A DNA stretch of 64,000 nt from Symsagittifera roscoffensis (GCF_963678635.1 NC_087068.1:12470027-12534026); one strand, 5' to 3'. Counted from the stretch's first letter, positions 32,563 through 45,227 are shown. A program made the numbers and translations. Notes: generated by a model from the sequence alone, not told the origin.

Positions 32563-32635
32563 TGGGATGTAAGTCAAATGGTAGAGCGCCCACTTATCAA
32601 GCCAGAAGTACGGGGATCGATGCCCCGCATCTCCA
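32563..32635 (+). pseudogene. B/A hybrid tRNA relic
   Basis: Copy of 28371. Confidence 0.75.
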
Positions 32636-33002
32636 AAGCTAGAGCCACTCATCAAATGGTAATCACTATCTCCAGATAATCTATTGCATATTGAAATTCC
32701 TAACAAGTAGATTTTCTGCGAACGAAAAGAAAAACTTCATAGTTGCTGACTAAGCGAAAAAAAATTCCGCGACATTTGATAAACATGGGATGTAGGTCAA
32801 ATGGTAAAGCGCCCACTTATCAAGCCAGAAGTATGGGGAGCACTACCCCGCATCTCCAAAGTTAAGCACATCGAGTATTTAATTAACTTTCTTCAGAAAA
32901 CTACTGAATATTGAAATCCTATACAAGAAATACCTTCCCAGAAAATTCATAACCTCTTGTTTGCCGACTGAAACAAAAGCTTCCTCGACAGTTCTAAACT
33001 AT

Positions 33003-33075
33003 GGGGATGTAGCTCAAATGGTAGAGCGCTTGCTTTGCATGCGAGAGGTACGGGGATCGATGCCCCGGATCTTCA
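33003..33075 (+). tRNA. tRNA-Ala (TGC)
   Basis: Copy of 28811. Confidence 0.7.
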
Positions 33076-33442
33076 AAACTACAGCCACTTATCAAAAAGG
33101 TAATCACTATCTCCAGATAATCTATTGCATATTGAAATTCCTATCAAGTAGATTTTCTGCGAACGAAGAAAAAACTTCATAGTTGCTGACTAAGCGAAAA
33201 AAAATTCCGCGACATTTGATAAACATGGGATGTAGGTCAAATCGTGAAGCGCCCACTTATCAAGCCAGAAATACGGGGAGCACTACCCCGCATCTCCAAA
33301 GTTAAACACATCGAGTATTTAATTAACTTTCTTCAGAAAACTACTGAATATTGAAGTCTTTTACAAGAAATACCTTCCAAGAAAAATTTTAACCTCTTGT
33401 TTGCCGACTGAAACAAAAGCTTCCTCGATAGTTATGAATCAT

Positions 33443-33515
33443 GGGGATGTAGCTCAAATGGTAGAGCGCTCACTAAGCATGCGAGAGGTACGGTGATCGA
33501 TGCCCCGGATCTCCA
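33443..33515 (+). tRNA. tRNA-Ala (AGC), damaged
   Basis: Copy of 29251. Confidence 0.45.
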
Positions 33516-33881
33516 AAACTAGAGCCACTCATTAAATGGTAATCACTATCTCCAGATAATCTATTGCATATTGAAATTCCTATCAAGTAGATTTTCTGCG
33601 AACGAAAAGAAAAACTTCATAGTTGCTGACTAAGCGAAAAAAAATTCCGCGACATTTGATAAACATGGGATGTAGGTCAAATGGTGAAGCGCCCACTTAT
33701 CAAGCCAGAAGTACGGGGAGCACTACCCCGCATCTCTAAAGTTAAACACATCGAGTATTTAATTAACTTTCTTCAGAAAACTTTGAATATTGAAATCCTA
33801 TACAAGAAATACCTTCCCAGAAAATTCATAACCTCTTGTTTGCCGACTGAAACAAAAGCTTCCTCGACAGTTCTTAACTAT

Positions 33882-33954
33882 GGGGATGTAGCTCAAATGG
33901 TAGAGCGCTTGCTTTGCATGGGAGAGGTACGGGGATCGATGCCCCGGATCTTCA
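33882..33954 (+). tRNA. tRNA-Ala (TGC), damaged
   Basis: Copy of 29690. Confidence 0.55.
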
Positions 33955-34325
33955 AAACTAGAGCCACTTATCAAAAAGGTAATCACTATCTCCAGATAAT
34001 CTATTGCATATTGAAATTCCTATCAAGTAGATTTTTTGCGAACGAAAAAAAAAACTTCATAGTTGCTGACTAAGCGAAAAAAAATTCCGCGACATTTGAT
34101 AAACATGGGATGTAGGTCAAATGGTAAAGCGCCCACTTATCAAGCCAGAAGTACGGGGAGCACTACCACGCATCTCCAAAGTTAAGCACATCGAGTATTT
34201 AATTAACTTTCTTCAGAAAACTACTGAATATTGAAATCCTATACAAGAAATACCTTCCCAGAAAACTTATAACCTCTTGTTTGCCGACTGAAACAAAAAA
34301 AGCTTCCTCGACAGTTCTAAACTAT

Positions 34326-34398
34326 GGGGATGTAGCTCAAATGGTAGAGCGCTCACTTAGCATGCGAGAGGTACGGTGATCGATGCCCCGGATCTTCA
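34326..34398 (+). tRNA. tRNA-Ala (AGC), damaged
   Basis: Copy of 30134. Confidence 0.5.
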
Positions 34399-34765
34399 AA
34401 ACTAGAGCCACTTATCAAAAAGGTAATCACTATCTCCAGATAATCTATTGCATATTGAAATTCCTATCAAGTAGATTTTCTGCGAACGAAGAAAAAACTT
34501 CATAGTTGCTGACTGAGCGAAAAATAATTCCGCGAGATTTGATGAACATGGGATGTAGGTCAAATGGTAGAGCGCCCACTTATCAAGCCAGAAGTACGGG
34601 GAGCACTACCCCGCATCTCCAAAGTTAAGCACATCGAGTATTTAATTAACTTTCTTCAGAAAACTACTGAATATTGAAATCCTATACAAGAAATACCTTC
34701 CCAGAAAATTCATAACCTCTTGTTTGCCGACTGAAACAAAAGCTTCCTCGACAGTTCTAAACTAT

Positions 34766-34838
34766 GGGGATGTAGCTCAAATGGTAGAGCGCTTGGTTTG
34801 CATGCGAGAGGTACGGGGTTCGATGCCCCGGATCTTCA
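34766..34838 (+). tRNA. tRNA-Ala (TGC), T54 variant
   Basis: T loop TTCGATG gives a consensus B box, unlike neighbours. G31-G39 mismatch; GATCTTC acceptor. Confidence 0.55.
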
Positions 34839-35205
34839 AAACTACAGCCACTTATCAAAAAGGTAATCACTATCTCCAGATAATCTATTGCATATTGAAA
34901 TTCCTATCAAGTAGATTTTCTGCGAACGAAGAAAAAACTTCATAGTTGCTGACTAAGCGAAAAAAAATTCCGCGACATTTGATAAACATGGGATGTAGGT
35001 CAAATCGTGAAGCGCCCACTTATCAAGCCAGAAATACGGGGAGCACTACCCCGCATCTCCAAAGTTAAACACATCGAGTATTTAATTAACTTTCTTCAGA
35101 AAACTACTGAATATTGAAGTCTTTTACAAGAAATACCTTCCAAGAAAAATTTTAACCTCTTGTTTGCCGACTGAAACAAAAGCTTCCTCGATAGTTATGA
35201 ATCAT

Positions 35206-35278
35206 GGGGATGTAGCTCAAATGGTAGAGCGCTCACTAAGCATGCGAGAGGTACGGTGATCGATGCCCCGGATCTCCA
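35206..35278 (+). tRNA. tRNA-Ala (AGC), damaged
   Basis: Lesions as 29251. Confidence 0.45.
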
Positions 35279-35648
35279 AAACTAGAGCCACTCAATAAAT
35301 GGTAATCACTATCTCCAGATAATCTATTGCATATTGAAATTCCTATCAAGTAGATTTTCTGCGAACGAAAAGAAAAACTTCATAGTTGCTGACTAAGCGA
35401 AAAAAAATTCCGCGACATTTGATAAACATGGGATGTAGGTCAAATGGTGAAGCGCCCACTTATCAAGCCAGAAGTACGGGGAGCACTACCCCGCATCTCC
35501 AAAGTTAAGGACATCGAGTTTTTAATTAACTTTCTTCAGAAAACTACTGAATATTGAAATCTTATACAAGAAATACCTTCCCAGAAAACTTATAACCTCT
35601 TGTTTGCCGACTGAAACAAAAAAAGCTTCCTCGACAGTTCTAAACTAT

Positions 35649-35721
35649 GGGGATGTAGCTCAAATGGTAGAGCGCTCACTTAGCATGCGAGAGGTACGGT
35701 GAATGATGCCCCGGATCTTCA
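35649..35721 (+). tRNA. tRNA-Ala (AGC), damaged
   Basis: A30-C40; T arm CGGTG AATGATG; GATCTTC. Confidence 0.45.
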
Positions 35722-35871
35722 AAACTAGAGCCACTTATCAAAAAGGTAATCACTATCTCCAGATAATCTATTGCATATTGAAATTCCTAACAAGTAGATT
35801 TTCTGCGAACGAAGAAAAAACTTCATAGTTGCTGACTGAGCGAAAAATAATTCCGCGAGATTTGATGAACA

Positions 35872-35944
35872 TGGGATGTAGGTCAAATGGTAGAGCGCCC
35901 ACTTATCAAGCCAGAAGTACGGGGATCGATGCCCCGCATCTCCA
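35872..35944 (+). pseudogene. B/A hybrid tRNA relic
   Basis: Full-length hybrid as at 24400. Confidence 0.75.
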
Positions 35945-36311
35945 AAGCTAGAGCCACTCATCAAATGGTAATCACTATCTCCAGATAATCTATTGCATAT
36001 TGAAATTCCTAACAAGTAGATTTTCTGCGAACGAAAAGAAAAACTTCATAGTTGCTGACTAAGCGAAAAAAAAATTCCGCGACATTTGATAAACATGGGA
36101 TGTAGGTCAAATGGTAAAGCGCCCACTTATCAAGCCAGAAGTACGGGGAGCACTACCCCGCATCTCCAAAGTTAAGGACATCGAGTATTTAATTAACTTT
36201 CTTCAGAAAACTTTGAATATTGAAATCCTATACAAGAAATACCTTCCGAGAAAATTCATAACCTCTTGTTTGCCGACTGAAACAAAAGCTTCCTCGACAG
36301 TTCTTAACTAT

Positions 36312-36384
36312 GGGGATGTAGCTCAAATGGTAGAGGGCTTGCTTTGCATGGGAGAGGTACGGGGATCGATGCCCCGGATCTTCA
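36312..36384 (+). tRNA. tRNA-Ala (TGC), damaged
   Basis: G10-G25 (GAGG), G30-G40, GATCTTC. Confidence 0.45.
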
Positions 36385-36754
36385 AAACTAGAGCCACTTA
36401 TCAAAAAGGTAATCACTATCTCCAGATAATCTATTGCATATTGAAATTCCTATCAAGTAGATTTTTTGCGAACGAAAAAAAAACTTCATAGTTGCTGACT
36501 AAGCGAAAAAAAATTCCGCGACATTTGATAAACATGGGATGTAGGTCAAATGGTAAAGCGCCCACTTATCAAGCCAGAAGTACGGGGAGCACTACCCCGC
36601 ATCTCCAAAGTTAAGCACATCGAGTATTTAATTAACTTTCTTCAGAAAACTACTGAATATTGAAATCCTATACAAGAAATACCTTCCCAGAAAACTTATA
36701 ACCTCTTGTTTGCCGACTGAAACAAAAAAAGCTTCCTCGACAGTTCTAAACTAT

Positions 36755-36827
36755 GGGGATGTAGCTCAAATGGTAGAGCGCTCACTTAGCATGCGAGAGG
36801 TACGGTGATCGATGCCCCGGATCTTCA
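36755..36827 (+). tRNA. tRNA-Ala (AGC), damaged
   Basis: A30-C40, CGGTG, GATCTTC. Confidence 0.5.
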
Positions 36828-37194
36828 AAACTAGAGCCACTTATCAAAAAGGTAATCACTATCTCCAGATAATCTATTGCATATTGAAATTCCTATCAAG
36901 TAGATTTTCTGCGAACGAAGAAAAAACTTCATAGTTGCTGACTGAGCGAAAAATAATTCCGCGAGATTTGATGAACATGGGATGTAGGTCAAATGGTAGA
37001 GCGCCAACTTGTCAAGCCAGAAGTACGGGGAGCAATACCCCGCATCTCCAAAGTTAAGGACATCGAGTTTTTAATTAACTTTCTTCAGAAAACTACTGAA
37101 TATTGAAATCCTATACAAGAAATACCTTCCCAGAAAATTCATAACCTCTTGTTTGCCGACTGAAACAAAAGCTTCCTCGACAATTCTAAACTAT

Positions 37195-37267
37195 GGGGAT
37201 GTAGCTCAAATGGTAGAGCGCTTGCTTTGCATGCGAGAGGTACGGGGATCGATGCCCCGGATCTTCA
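37195..37267 (+). tRNA. tRNA-Ala (TGC)
   Basis: Inner arms intact; GATCTTC acceptor. Confidence 0.7.
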
Positions 37268-37639
37268 AAACTAGAGCCACTCATCAAATGGTAATCACTA
37301 TCTCCAGATAATCTATTGCATATTGAAATTCCTATCAAGTAGATTTTCTGCGAACGAAGAAAAAACTTCATAGTTGCTGACTGAGCGAAAAATAATTCCG
37401 CGAGATTTGATGAACATGGGATGTAGGTCAAATGGTAGAGCGCCAACTTATCTAGCCAGAAGTACGGGGAGCAATACCCCGCATCTCCAAAGTTAAGGAC
37501 ATCGAGTTTTTAATTAACTTTCTTCAGAAAACTACTGAATATTGAAATCTTATACAAGAAATACCTTCCCAGAAAATTTATAATCTCTTGTTTGCCGACT
37601 GAAACAAAAGCGAAAGCTTCCTCGACAGTTCTAAATTAT

Positions 37640-37712
37640 GGGGATGTAGCTCAAATGGTAGAGCGCTTGCTGTGCATGCGAGAGGTACGGGGATCAATGC
37701 CCCGCATCTCCA
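37640..37712 (+). tRNA. tRNA-Ala (TGC), G33
   Basis: All stems pair; loop TGTGCAT has G at 33. Confidence 0.75.
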
Positions 37713-38079
37713 AAACTTGAGTCACTCATCAAATGGTAATCACTATCTCCAGATAATCTATTGCATATTGAAATTCCTAACAAGTAGATTTTTTGCGAAC
37801 GAAAAGAAAAACTTCATAGTTGCTGACTAAGCGAAAAAAAATTCCGCGAGATTTGATAAACATGGGATGTAGGTCAAATGGTGAAGCGCCCACTTATCAA
37901 GCCAGAAGTACGGGGAGCACTACCCCGCATCTCCAAAGTTAAACACATCGAGTATTTAATTAACTTTCTTCAGAAAACTACTGAATATTGAAGTCTTTTA
38001 CAAGAAATACCTTCCAAGAAAAATTTTAACCTCTTGTTTGCCGACTGAAACAAAAGCTTCCTCGATAGTTATGAATCAT

Positions 38080-38152
38080 GGGGATGTAGCTCAAATGGTA
38101 GAGCGCTCACTAAGCATGCGAGAGGTACGGTGATCGATGCCCCGGATCTCCA
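38080..38152 (+). tRNA. tRNA-Ala (AGC), damaged
   Basis: Lesions as 29251. Confidence 0.45.
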
Positions 38153-38519
38153 AAACTAGAGCCACTCATTAAATGGTAATCACTATCTCCAGATAATCTA
38201 TTGCATATTGAAATTCCTATCAAGTAGATTTTCTGCGAACGAAAAGAAAAACTTCATAGTTGCTGACTAAGCGAAAAAAAAATTCCGCGACATTTGATAA
38301 ACATGGGATGTAGGTCAAATGGTGAAGCGCCCACTTATCAAGCCAGAAGTACGGGGAGCACTACCCCGCATCTCTAAAGTTAAACACATCGAGTATTTAA
38401 TTAACTTTCTTCAGAAAACTTTGAATATTGAAATCCTATACAAGAAATACCTTCCCAGAAAATTCATAACCTCTTGTTTGCCGACTGAAACAAAAGCTTC
38501 CTCGACAGTTCTTAACTAT

Positions 38520-38592
38520 GGGGATGTAGCTCAAATGGTAGAGCGCTTGCTTTGCATGGGAGAGGTACGGGGATCGATGCCCCGGATCTTCA
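38520..38592 (+). tRNA. tRNA-Ala (TGC), damaged
   Basis: Lesions as 29690. Confidence 0.55.
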
Positions 38593-38963
38593 AAACTAGA
38601 GCCACTTATCAAAAAGGTAATCACTATCTCCAGATAATCTATTGCATATTGAAATTCCTATCAAGTAGATTTTTTGCGAACGAAAAAAAAAACTTCATAG
38701 TTGCTGACTAAGCGAAAAAAAATTCCGCGACATTTGATAAACATGGGATGTAGGTCAAATGGTAAAGCGCCCACTTATCAAGCCAGAAGTACGGGGAGCA
38801 CTACCACGCATCTCCAAAGTTAAGCACATCGAGTATTTAATTAACTTTCTTCAGAAAACTACTGAATATTGAAATCCTATACAAGAAATACCTTCCCAGA
38901 AAACTTATAACCTCTTGTTTGCCGACTGAAACAAAAAAAGCTTCCTCGACAGTTCTAAACTAT

Positions 38964-39036
38964 GGGGATGTAGCTCAAATGGTAGAGCGCTCACTTAGCA
39001 TGCGAGAGGTACGGTGATCGATGCCCCGGATCTTCA
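38964..39036 (+). tRNA. tRNA-Ala (AGC), damaged
   Basis: Lesions as 30134. Confidence 0.5.
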
Positions 39037-39403
39037 AAACTAGAGCCACTTATCAAAAAGGTAATCACTATCTCCAGATAATCTATTGCATATTGAAATT
39101 CCTATCAAGTAGATTTTCTGCGAACGAAGAAAAAACTTCATAGTTGCTGACTGAGCGAAAAATAATTCCGCGAGATTTGATGAACATGGGATGTAGGTCA
39201 AATGGTAGAGCGCCCACTTATCAAGCCAGAAGTACGGGGAGCACTACCCCGCATCTCCAAAGTTAAGCACATCGAGTATTTAATTAACTTTCTTCAGAAA
39301 ACTACTGAATATTGAAATCCTATACAAGAAATACCTTCCCAGAAAATTCATAACCTCTTGTTTGCCGACTGAAACAAAAGCTTCCTCGACAGTTCTAAAC
39401 TAT

Positions 39404-39476
39404 GGGGATGTAGCTCAAATGGTAGAGCGCTTGGTTTGCATGCGAGAGGTACGGGGTTCGATGCCCCGGATCTTCA
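39404..39476 (+). tRNA. tRNA-Ala (TGC), T54 variant
   Basis: Copy of 34766. Confidence 0.55.
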
Positions 39477-39843
39477 AAACTACAGCCACTTATCAAAAAG
39501 GTAATCACTATCTCCAGATAATCTATTGCATATTGAAATTCCTATCAAGTAGATTTTCTGCGAACGAAGAAAAAACTTCATAGTTGCTGACTAAGCGAAA
39601 AAAAATTCCGCGACATTTGATAAACATGGGATGTAGGTCAAATCGTGAAGCGCCCACTTATCAAGCCAGAAATACGGGGAGCACTACCCCGCATCTCCAA
39701 AGTTAAACACATCGAGTATTTAATTAACTTTCTTCAGAAAACTACTGAATATTGAAGTCTTTTACAAGAAATACCTTCCAAGAAAAATTTTAACCTCTTG
39801 TTTGCCGACTGAAACAAAAGCTTCCTCGATAGTTATGAATCGT

Positions 39844-39916
39844 GGGGATGTAGCTCAAATGGTAGAGCGCTCACTAAGCATGCGAGAGGTACGGTGATCG
39901 ATGCCCCGGATCTCCA
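39844..39916 (+). tRNA. tRNA-Ala (AGC), damaged
   Basis: Copy of 35206. Confidence 0.45.
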
Positions 39917-40286
39917 AAACTAGAGCCACTCATTAAATGGTAATCACTATCTCCAGATAATCTATTGCATATTGAAATTCCTATCAAGTAGATTTTCTGC
40001 GAACGAAAAGAAAAACTTCATAGTTGCTGACTAAGCGAAAAAAAATTCCGCGACATTTGATAAACATGGGATGTAGGTCAAATGGTGAAGCGCCCACTTA
40101 TCAAGCCAGAAGTACGGGGAGCACTACCCCGCATCTCCAAAGTTAAGGACATCGAGTTTTTAATTAACTTTCTTCAGAAAACTACTGAATATTGAAATCT
40201 TATACAAGAAATACCTTCCCAGAAAACTTATAACCTCTTGTTTGCCGACTGAAACAAAAAAAGCTTCCTCGACAGTTCTAAACTAT

Positions 40287-40359
40287 GGGGATGTAGCTCA
40301 AATGGTAGAGCGCTCACTTAGCATGCGAGAGGTACGGTGATCGATGCCCCGGATCTTCA
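40287..40359 (+). tRNA. tRNA-Ala (AGC), damaged
   Basis: Counterpart of 35649 with T loop ATCGATG; A30-C40, CGGTG. Confidence 0.5.
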
Positions 40360-40730
40360 AAACTAGAGCCACTTATCAAAAAGGTAATCACTATCTCCAG
40401 ATAATCTATTGCATATTGAAATTCCTAACAAGTAGATTTTCTGCGAACGAAAAGAAAAACTTCATAGTTGCTGACTAAGCGAAAAAAAATTCCGCGACAT
40501 TTGATAAACATGGGATGTAGGTCAAATGGTAAAGCGCCCACTTATCAAGCCAGAAGTACGGGGAGCACTACCCCGCATCTCCAAAGTTAAGGACATCGAG
40601 TATTTAATTAACTTTCTTCAGAAAACTACTGAATATTGAAATCTTATACAAGAAATACCTTCCCAGAAAACTTATAACCTCTTGTTTGCCGACTGAAACA
40701 AAAAAAGCTTCCTCGACAGTTCTAAACTAT

Positions 40731-40803
40731 GGGGATGTAGCTCAAATGGTAGAGCGCTCACTTAGCATGCGAGAGGTACGGTGATCGATGCCCCGGATCT
40801 TCA
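40731..40803 (+). tRNA. tRNA-Ala (AGC), damaged
   Basis: A30-C40, CGGTG, GATCTTC. Confidence 0.5.
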
Positions 40804-40953
40804 AAACTAGAGCCACTTATCAAAAAGATAATCACTATCTCCAGATAATCTATTGCATATTGAAATTCCTAACAAGTAGATTTTCTGCGAACGAAGAAAA
40901 AACTTCATAGTTGCTGACTGAGCGAAAAATAATTCCGCGAGATTTGATGAACA

Positions 40954-41026
40954 TGGGATGTAGGTCAAATGGTAGAGCGCCCACTTATCAAGCCAGAAGT
41001 ACGGGGATCGATGCCCCGCATCTCCA
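40954..41026 (+). pseudogene. B/A hybrid tRNA relic
   Basis: Copy of 35872. Confidence 0.75.
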
Positions 41027-41392
41027 AAGCTAGAGCCACTCATCAAATGGTAATCACTATCTCCAGATAATCTATTGCATATTGAAATTCCTAACAAGTA
41101 GATTTTCTGCGAACGAAAAGAAAAACTTCATAGTTGCTGACTAAGCGAAAAAAAATTCCGCGACATTTGATAAACATGGGATGTAGGTCAAATGGTAAAG
41201 CGCCCACTTATCAAGCCAGAAGTACGGGGAGCACTACCCCGCATCTCCAAAGTTAAGGACATCGAGTATTTAATTAACTTTCTTCAGAAAACTTTGAATA
41301 TTGAAATCCTATACAAGAAATACCTTCCCAGAAAATTCATAACCTCTTGTTTGCCGACTGAAACAAAAGCTTCCTCGACAGTTCTTAACTAT

Positions 41393-41465
41393 GGGGATGT
41401 AGCTCAAATGGTAGAGGGCTTGCTTTGCATGGGAGAGGTACGGGGATCGATGCCCCGGATCTTCA
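41393..41465 (+). tRNA. tRNA-Ala (TGC), damaged
   Basis: Copy of 36312. Confidence 0.45.
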
Positions 41466-41835
41466 AAACTAGAGCCACTTATCAAAAAGGTAATCACTAT
41501 CTCCAGATAATCTATTGCATATTGAAATTCCTATCAAGTAGATTTTTTGCGAACGAAAAAAAAACTTCATAGTTGCTGACTAAGCGAAAAAAAATTCCGC
41601 GACATTTGATAAACATGGGATGTAGGTCAAATGGTAAAGCGCCCACTTATCAAGCCAGAAGTACGGGGAGCACTACCCCGCATCTCCAAAGTTAAGCACA
41701 TCGAGTATTTAATTAACTTTCTTCAGAAAACTACTGAATATTGAAATCCTATACAAGAAATACCTTCCCAGAAAACTTATAACCTCTTGTTTGCCGACTG
41801 AAACAAAAAAAGCTTCCTCGACAGTTCTAAACTAT

Positions 41836-41908
41836 GGGGATGTAGCTCAAATGGTAGAGCGCTCACTTAGCATGCGAGAGGTACGGTGATCGATGCCCCG
41901 GATCTTCA
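41836..41908 (+). tRNA. tRNA-Ala (AGC), damaged
   Basis: Copy of 36755. Confidence 0.5.
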
Positions 41909-42275
41909 AAACTAGAGCCACTTATCAAAAAGGTAATCACTATCTCCAGATAATCTATTGCATATTGAAATTCCTATCAAGTAGATTTTCTGCGAACGAA
42001 GAAAAAACTTCATAGTTGCTGACTGAGCGAAAAATAATTCCGCGAGATTTGATGAACATGGGATGTAGGTCAAATGGTAGAGCGCCAACTTGTCAAGCCA
42101 GAAGTACGGGGAGCAATACCCCGCATCTCCAAAGTTAAGGACATCGAGTTTTTAATTAACTTTCTTCAGAAAACTACTGAATATTGAAATCCTATACAAG
42201 AAATACCTTCCCAGAAAATTCATAACCTCTTGTTTGCCGACTGAAACAAAAGCTTCCTCGACAATTCTAAACTAT

Positions 42276-42348
42276 GGGGATGTAGCTCAAATGGTAGAGC
42301 GCTTGCTTTGCATGCGAGAGGTACGGGGATCGATGCCCCGGATCTTCA
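42276..42348 (+). tRNA. tRNA-Ala (TGC)
   Basis: Copy of 37195. Confidence 0.7.
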
Positions 42349-42720
42349 AAACTAGAGCCACTCATCAAATGGTAATCACTATCTCCAGATAATCTATTGC
42401 ATATTGAAATTCCTATCAAGTAGATTTTCTGCGAACGAAGAAAAAACTTCATAGTTGCTGACTGAGCGAAAAATAATTCCGCGAGATTTGATGAACATGG
42501 GATGTAGGTCAAATGGTAGAGCGCCAACTTATCTAGCCAGAAGTACGGGGAGCAATACCCCGCATCTCCAAAGTTAAGGACATCGAGTTTTTAATTAACT
42601 TTCTTCAGAAAACTACTGAATATTGAAATCTTATACAAGAAATACCTTCCCAGAAAATTTATAATCTCTTGTTTGCCGACTGAAACAAAAGCGAAAGCTT
42701 CCTCGACAGTTCTAAATTAT

Positions 42721-42793
42721 GGGGATGTAGCTCAAATGGTAGAGCGCTTGCTTTGCATGCGAGAGGTACGGGGATCAATGCCCCGCATCTCCA
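42721..42793 (+). tRNA. tRNA-Ala (TGC), intact
   Basis: All stems paired (T29·G41), loop TTTGCAT, T loop ATCAATG. Counterpart of 37640 with the normal T33. Confidence 0.9.
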
Positions 42794-43163
42794 AAACTTG
42801 AGTCACTCATCAAATGGTAATCACTATCTCCAGATAATCTATTGCATATTGAAATTCCTAACAAGTAGATTTTTTGCGAACGAAAAGAAAAACTTCATAG
42901 TTGCTGACTAAGCGAAAAAAAATTCCGCGAGATTTGATAAACATGGGATGTAGGTCAAATGGTGAAGCGCCCACTTATCAAGCCAGAAGTACGGGGAGCA
43001 CTACCCCGCATCTCCAAAGTTAAGGACATCAAGTTTTTAATTAACTTTCTTCAGAAAACTACTGAATATTGAAATCTTATACAAGAAATACCTTCCCAGA
43101 AAACTTATAACCTCTTGTTTGCCGACTGAAACAAAAAAAGCTTCCTCGACAGTTCTAAACTAT

Positions 43164-43236
43164 GGGAATGTAGCTCAAATGGTAGAGCGCTCACTTAGCA
43201 TGCGAGAGGTACGGTGATCGATGCCCCGGATCTTCA
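43164..43236 (+). tRNA. tRNA-Ala (AGC), damaged
   Basis: GGGAATG 5' end, A30-C40, CGGTG. Confidence 0.45.
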
Positions 43237-43386
43237 AAACTAGAGCCACTTATCAAAAAGGTAATCACTATCTCCAGATAATCTATTGCATATTGAAATT
43301 CCTATCAAGTAGATTTTCTGCGAACGAAGAAAAAACTTCATAGTTGCTGACTGAGCGAAAAATAATTCCGCGAGATTTGATGAACA

Positions 43387-43459
43387 TGGGATGTAGGTCA
43401 AATGGTAGAGCGCCCACTTATCAAGCCAGAAGTACGGGGATCGATGCCCCGCATCTCCA
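43387..43459 (+). pseudogene. B/A hybrid tRNA relic
   Basis: Full-length hybrid; last of this class in the window. Confidence 0.75.
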
Positions 43460-43825
43460 AAGCTAGAGCCACTCATCAAATGGTAATCACTATCTCCAGA
43501 TAATCTATTGCATATTGAAATTCCTAACTAGTAGATTTTCTGCGAACGAAAAGAAAAACTTCATAGTTGCTGACTAAGCGAAAAAAAATTCCGCGACATT
43601 TGATAAACATGGGATGTAGGTCAAATGGTAAAGCGCCCACTTGTCAAGCCAGAAGTACGGGGAGCACTACCCCGCATCTCCAAAGTTAAGGACATCGAGT
43701 ATTTAATTAACTTTCTTCAGAAAACTTTGAATATTGAAATCCTATACAAGAAATACCTTCCCAGAAAATTCATAACCTCTTGTTTGCCGACTGAAACAAA
43801 AGCTTCCTCGACAGTTCTTAACTAT

Positions 43826-43898
43826 GGGGATGTAGCTCAAATGGTAGAGCGCTTGCTTTGCATGGGAGAGGTACGGGGATCGATGCCCCGGATCTTCA
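43826..43898 (+). tRNA. tRNA-Ala (TGC), damaged
   Basis: G30-G40; GATCTTC. Confidence 0.55.
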
Positions 43899-44269
43899 AA
43901 ACTAGAGCCACTTATCAAAAAGGGAATCACTATCTCCAGATAATCTATTGCATATTGAAATTCCTATCAAGTAGATTTTTTGCGAACGAAAAAAAAACTT
44001 CATAGTTGCTGACTAAGCGAAAAAAAATTCCGCGACATTTGATAAACATGGGATGTAGGTCAAATGGTAAAGCGCCCACTTATCAAGCCAGAAGTACGGG
44101 GAGCACTACCCCGCATCTCCAAAGTTAAGCACATCAAGTATTTAATTAACTTTCTTCAGAAAACTACTGAATATTGAAATCCTATACAAGAAATACCTTC
44201 CCAGAAAACTTATAACCTCTTGTTTGCCGACTGAAACAAAAAAAAGCTTCCTCGACAGTTCTAAACTAT

Positions 44270-44342
44270 GGGGATGTAGCTCAAATGGTAGAGCGCTCAC
44301 TTAGCATGCGAGAGGTACGGTGATCGATGCCCCGGATCTTCA
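44270..44342 (+). tRNA. tRNA-Ala (AGC), damaged
   Basis: A30-C40, CGGTG, GATCTTC. Confidence 0.5.
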
Positions 44343-44709
44343 AAACTAGAGCCACTTATCAAAAAGGTAATCACTATCTCCAGATAATCTATTGCATATT
44401 GAAATTCCTATCAAGTAGATTTTCTGCGAACGAAGAAAAAACTTCATAGTTGCTGACTGAGCGAAAAATAATTCCGCGAGATTTGATGAACATGGGATGT
44501 AGGTCAAATGGTAGAGCGCCAACTTGTCAAGCCAGAAGTACGGGGAGCAATACCCCGCATCTCCAAAGTTAAGGACATCGAGTTTTTAATTAACTTTCTT
44601 CAGAAAACTACTGAATATTGAATTCCTATACAAGAAATACCTTCCCAGAAATTTCATAACCTCTTGTTTGCCGACTGAAACAAAAGCTTCCTCGACAATT
44701 CTAAACTAT

Positions 44710-44782
44710 GGGGATGTAGCTCAAATGGTAGAGCGCTTGCTTTGCATGCGAGAGGTACGGGGATCGATGCCCCGGATCTTCA
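44710..44782 (+). tRNA. tRNA-Ala (TGC)
   Basis: Inner arms intact; GATCTTC acceptor. Confidence 0.7.
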
Positions 44783-45154
44783 AAACTAGAGCCACTCATC
44801 AAATGGTAATCACTATCTCCAGATAATCTATTGCATATTGAAATTCCTATCAAGTAGATTTTCTGCGAACGAAGAAAAAACTTCATAGTTGCTGACTGAG
44901 CGAAAAATAATTCCGCGAGATTTGATGAACATGGGATGTAGGTCAAATGGTAGAGCGCCAACTTATCAAGCCAGAAGTACGGGGAGCAATACCCCGCATC
45001 TCCAAAGTTAAGGACATCGAGTTTTTAATTAACTTTCTTCAGAAAACTACTGAATATTGAAATCTTATACAAGAAATACCTTCCCAGAAAATTTATAATC
45101 TCTTGTTTGCCGACTGAAACAAAAGCGAAAGCTTCCTCGACAGTTCTAAATTAT

Positions 45155-45227
45155 TGGGATGTAGCTCAAATGGTAGAGCGCTTGCTTTGCATGCGAGAGG
45201 TACGGGGATCAATGCCCCGCATCTCCA
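45155..45227 (+). tRNA. tRNA-Ala (TGC), T1
   Basis: Only defect is T1 opposite C72. Confidence 0.75.

Larger units (their letters stand above)
26500..34677 (+). repeat. 4192-bp tandem duplication
   Basis: A and hybrid copies at 26823, 27046, 27485, 27708, 28148, 28371, 28811, 29251, 29690 and 30134 recur 4192 bp later at 31015, 31238, 31677, 31900, 32340, 32563, 33003, 33443, 33882 and 34326. Divergence is very low (for example TTCACT at 29131 against TTAACT at 33323). The match ends about 30485/34677. Confidence 0.85.
33200..40440 (+). repeat. 4638-bp offset duplication
   Basis: About 33.2-35.8 kb matches 37.8-40.44 kb: A copies 33443, 33882, 34326, 34766, 35206 and 35649 recur at 38080, 38520, 38964, 39404, 39844 and 40287 with their private mutations. 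Confidence 0.85.
35650..43010 (+). repeat. 5081-bp offset duplication
   Basis: About 35.65-37.93 kb matches 40.73-43.01 kb: copies 35872, 36312, 36755, 37195 and 37640 recur at 40954, 41393, 41836, 42276 and 42721. A third, more diverged version of the block begins near 43387. Confidence 0.85.
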
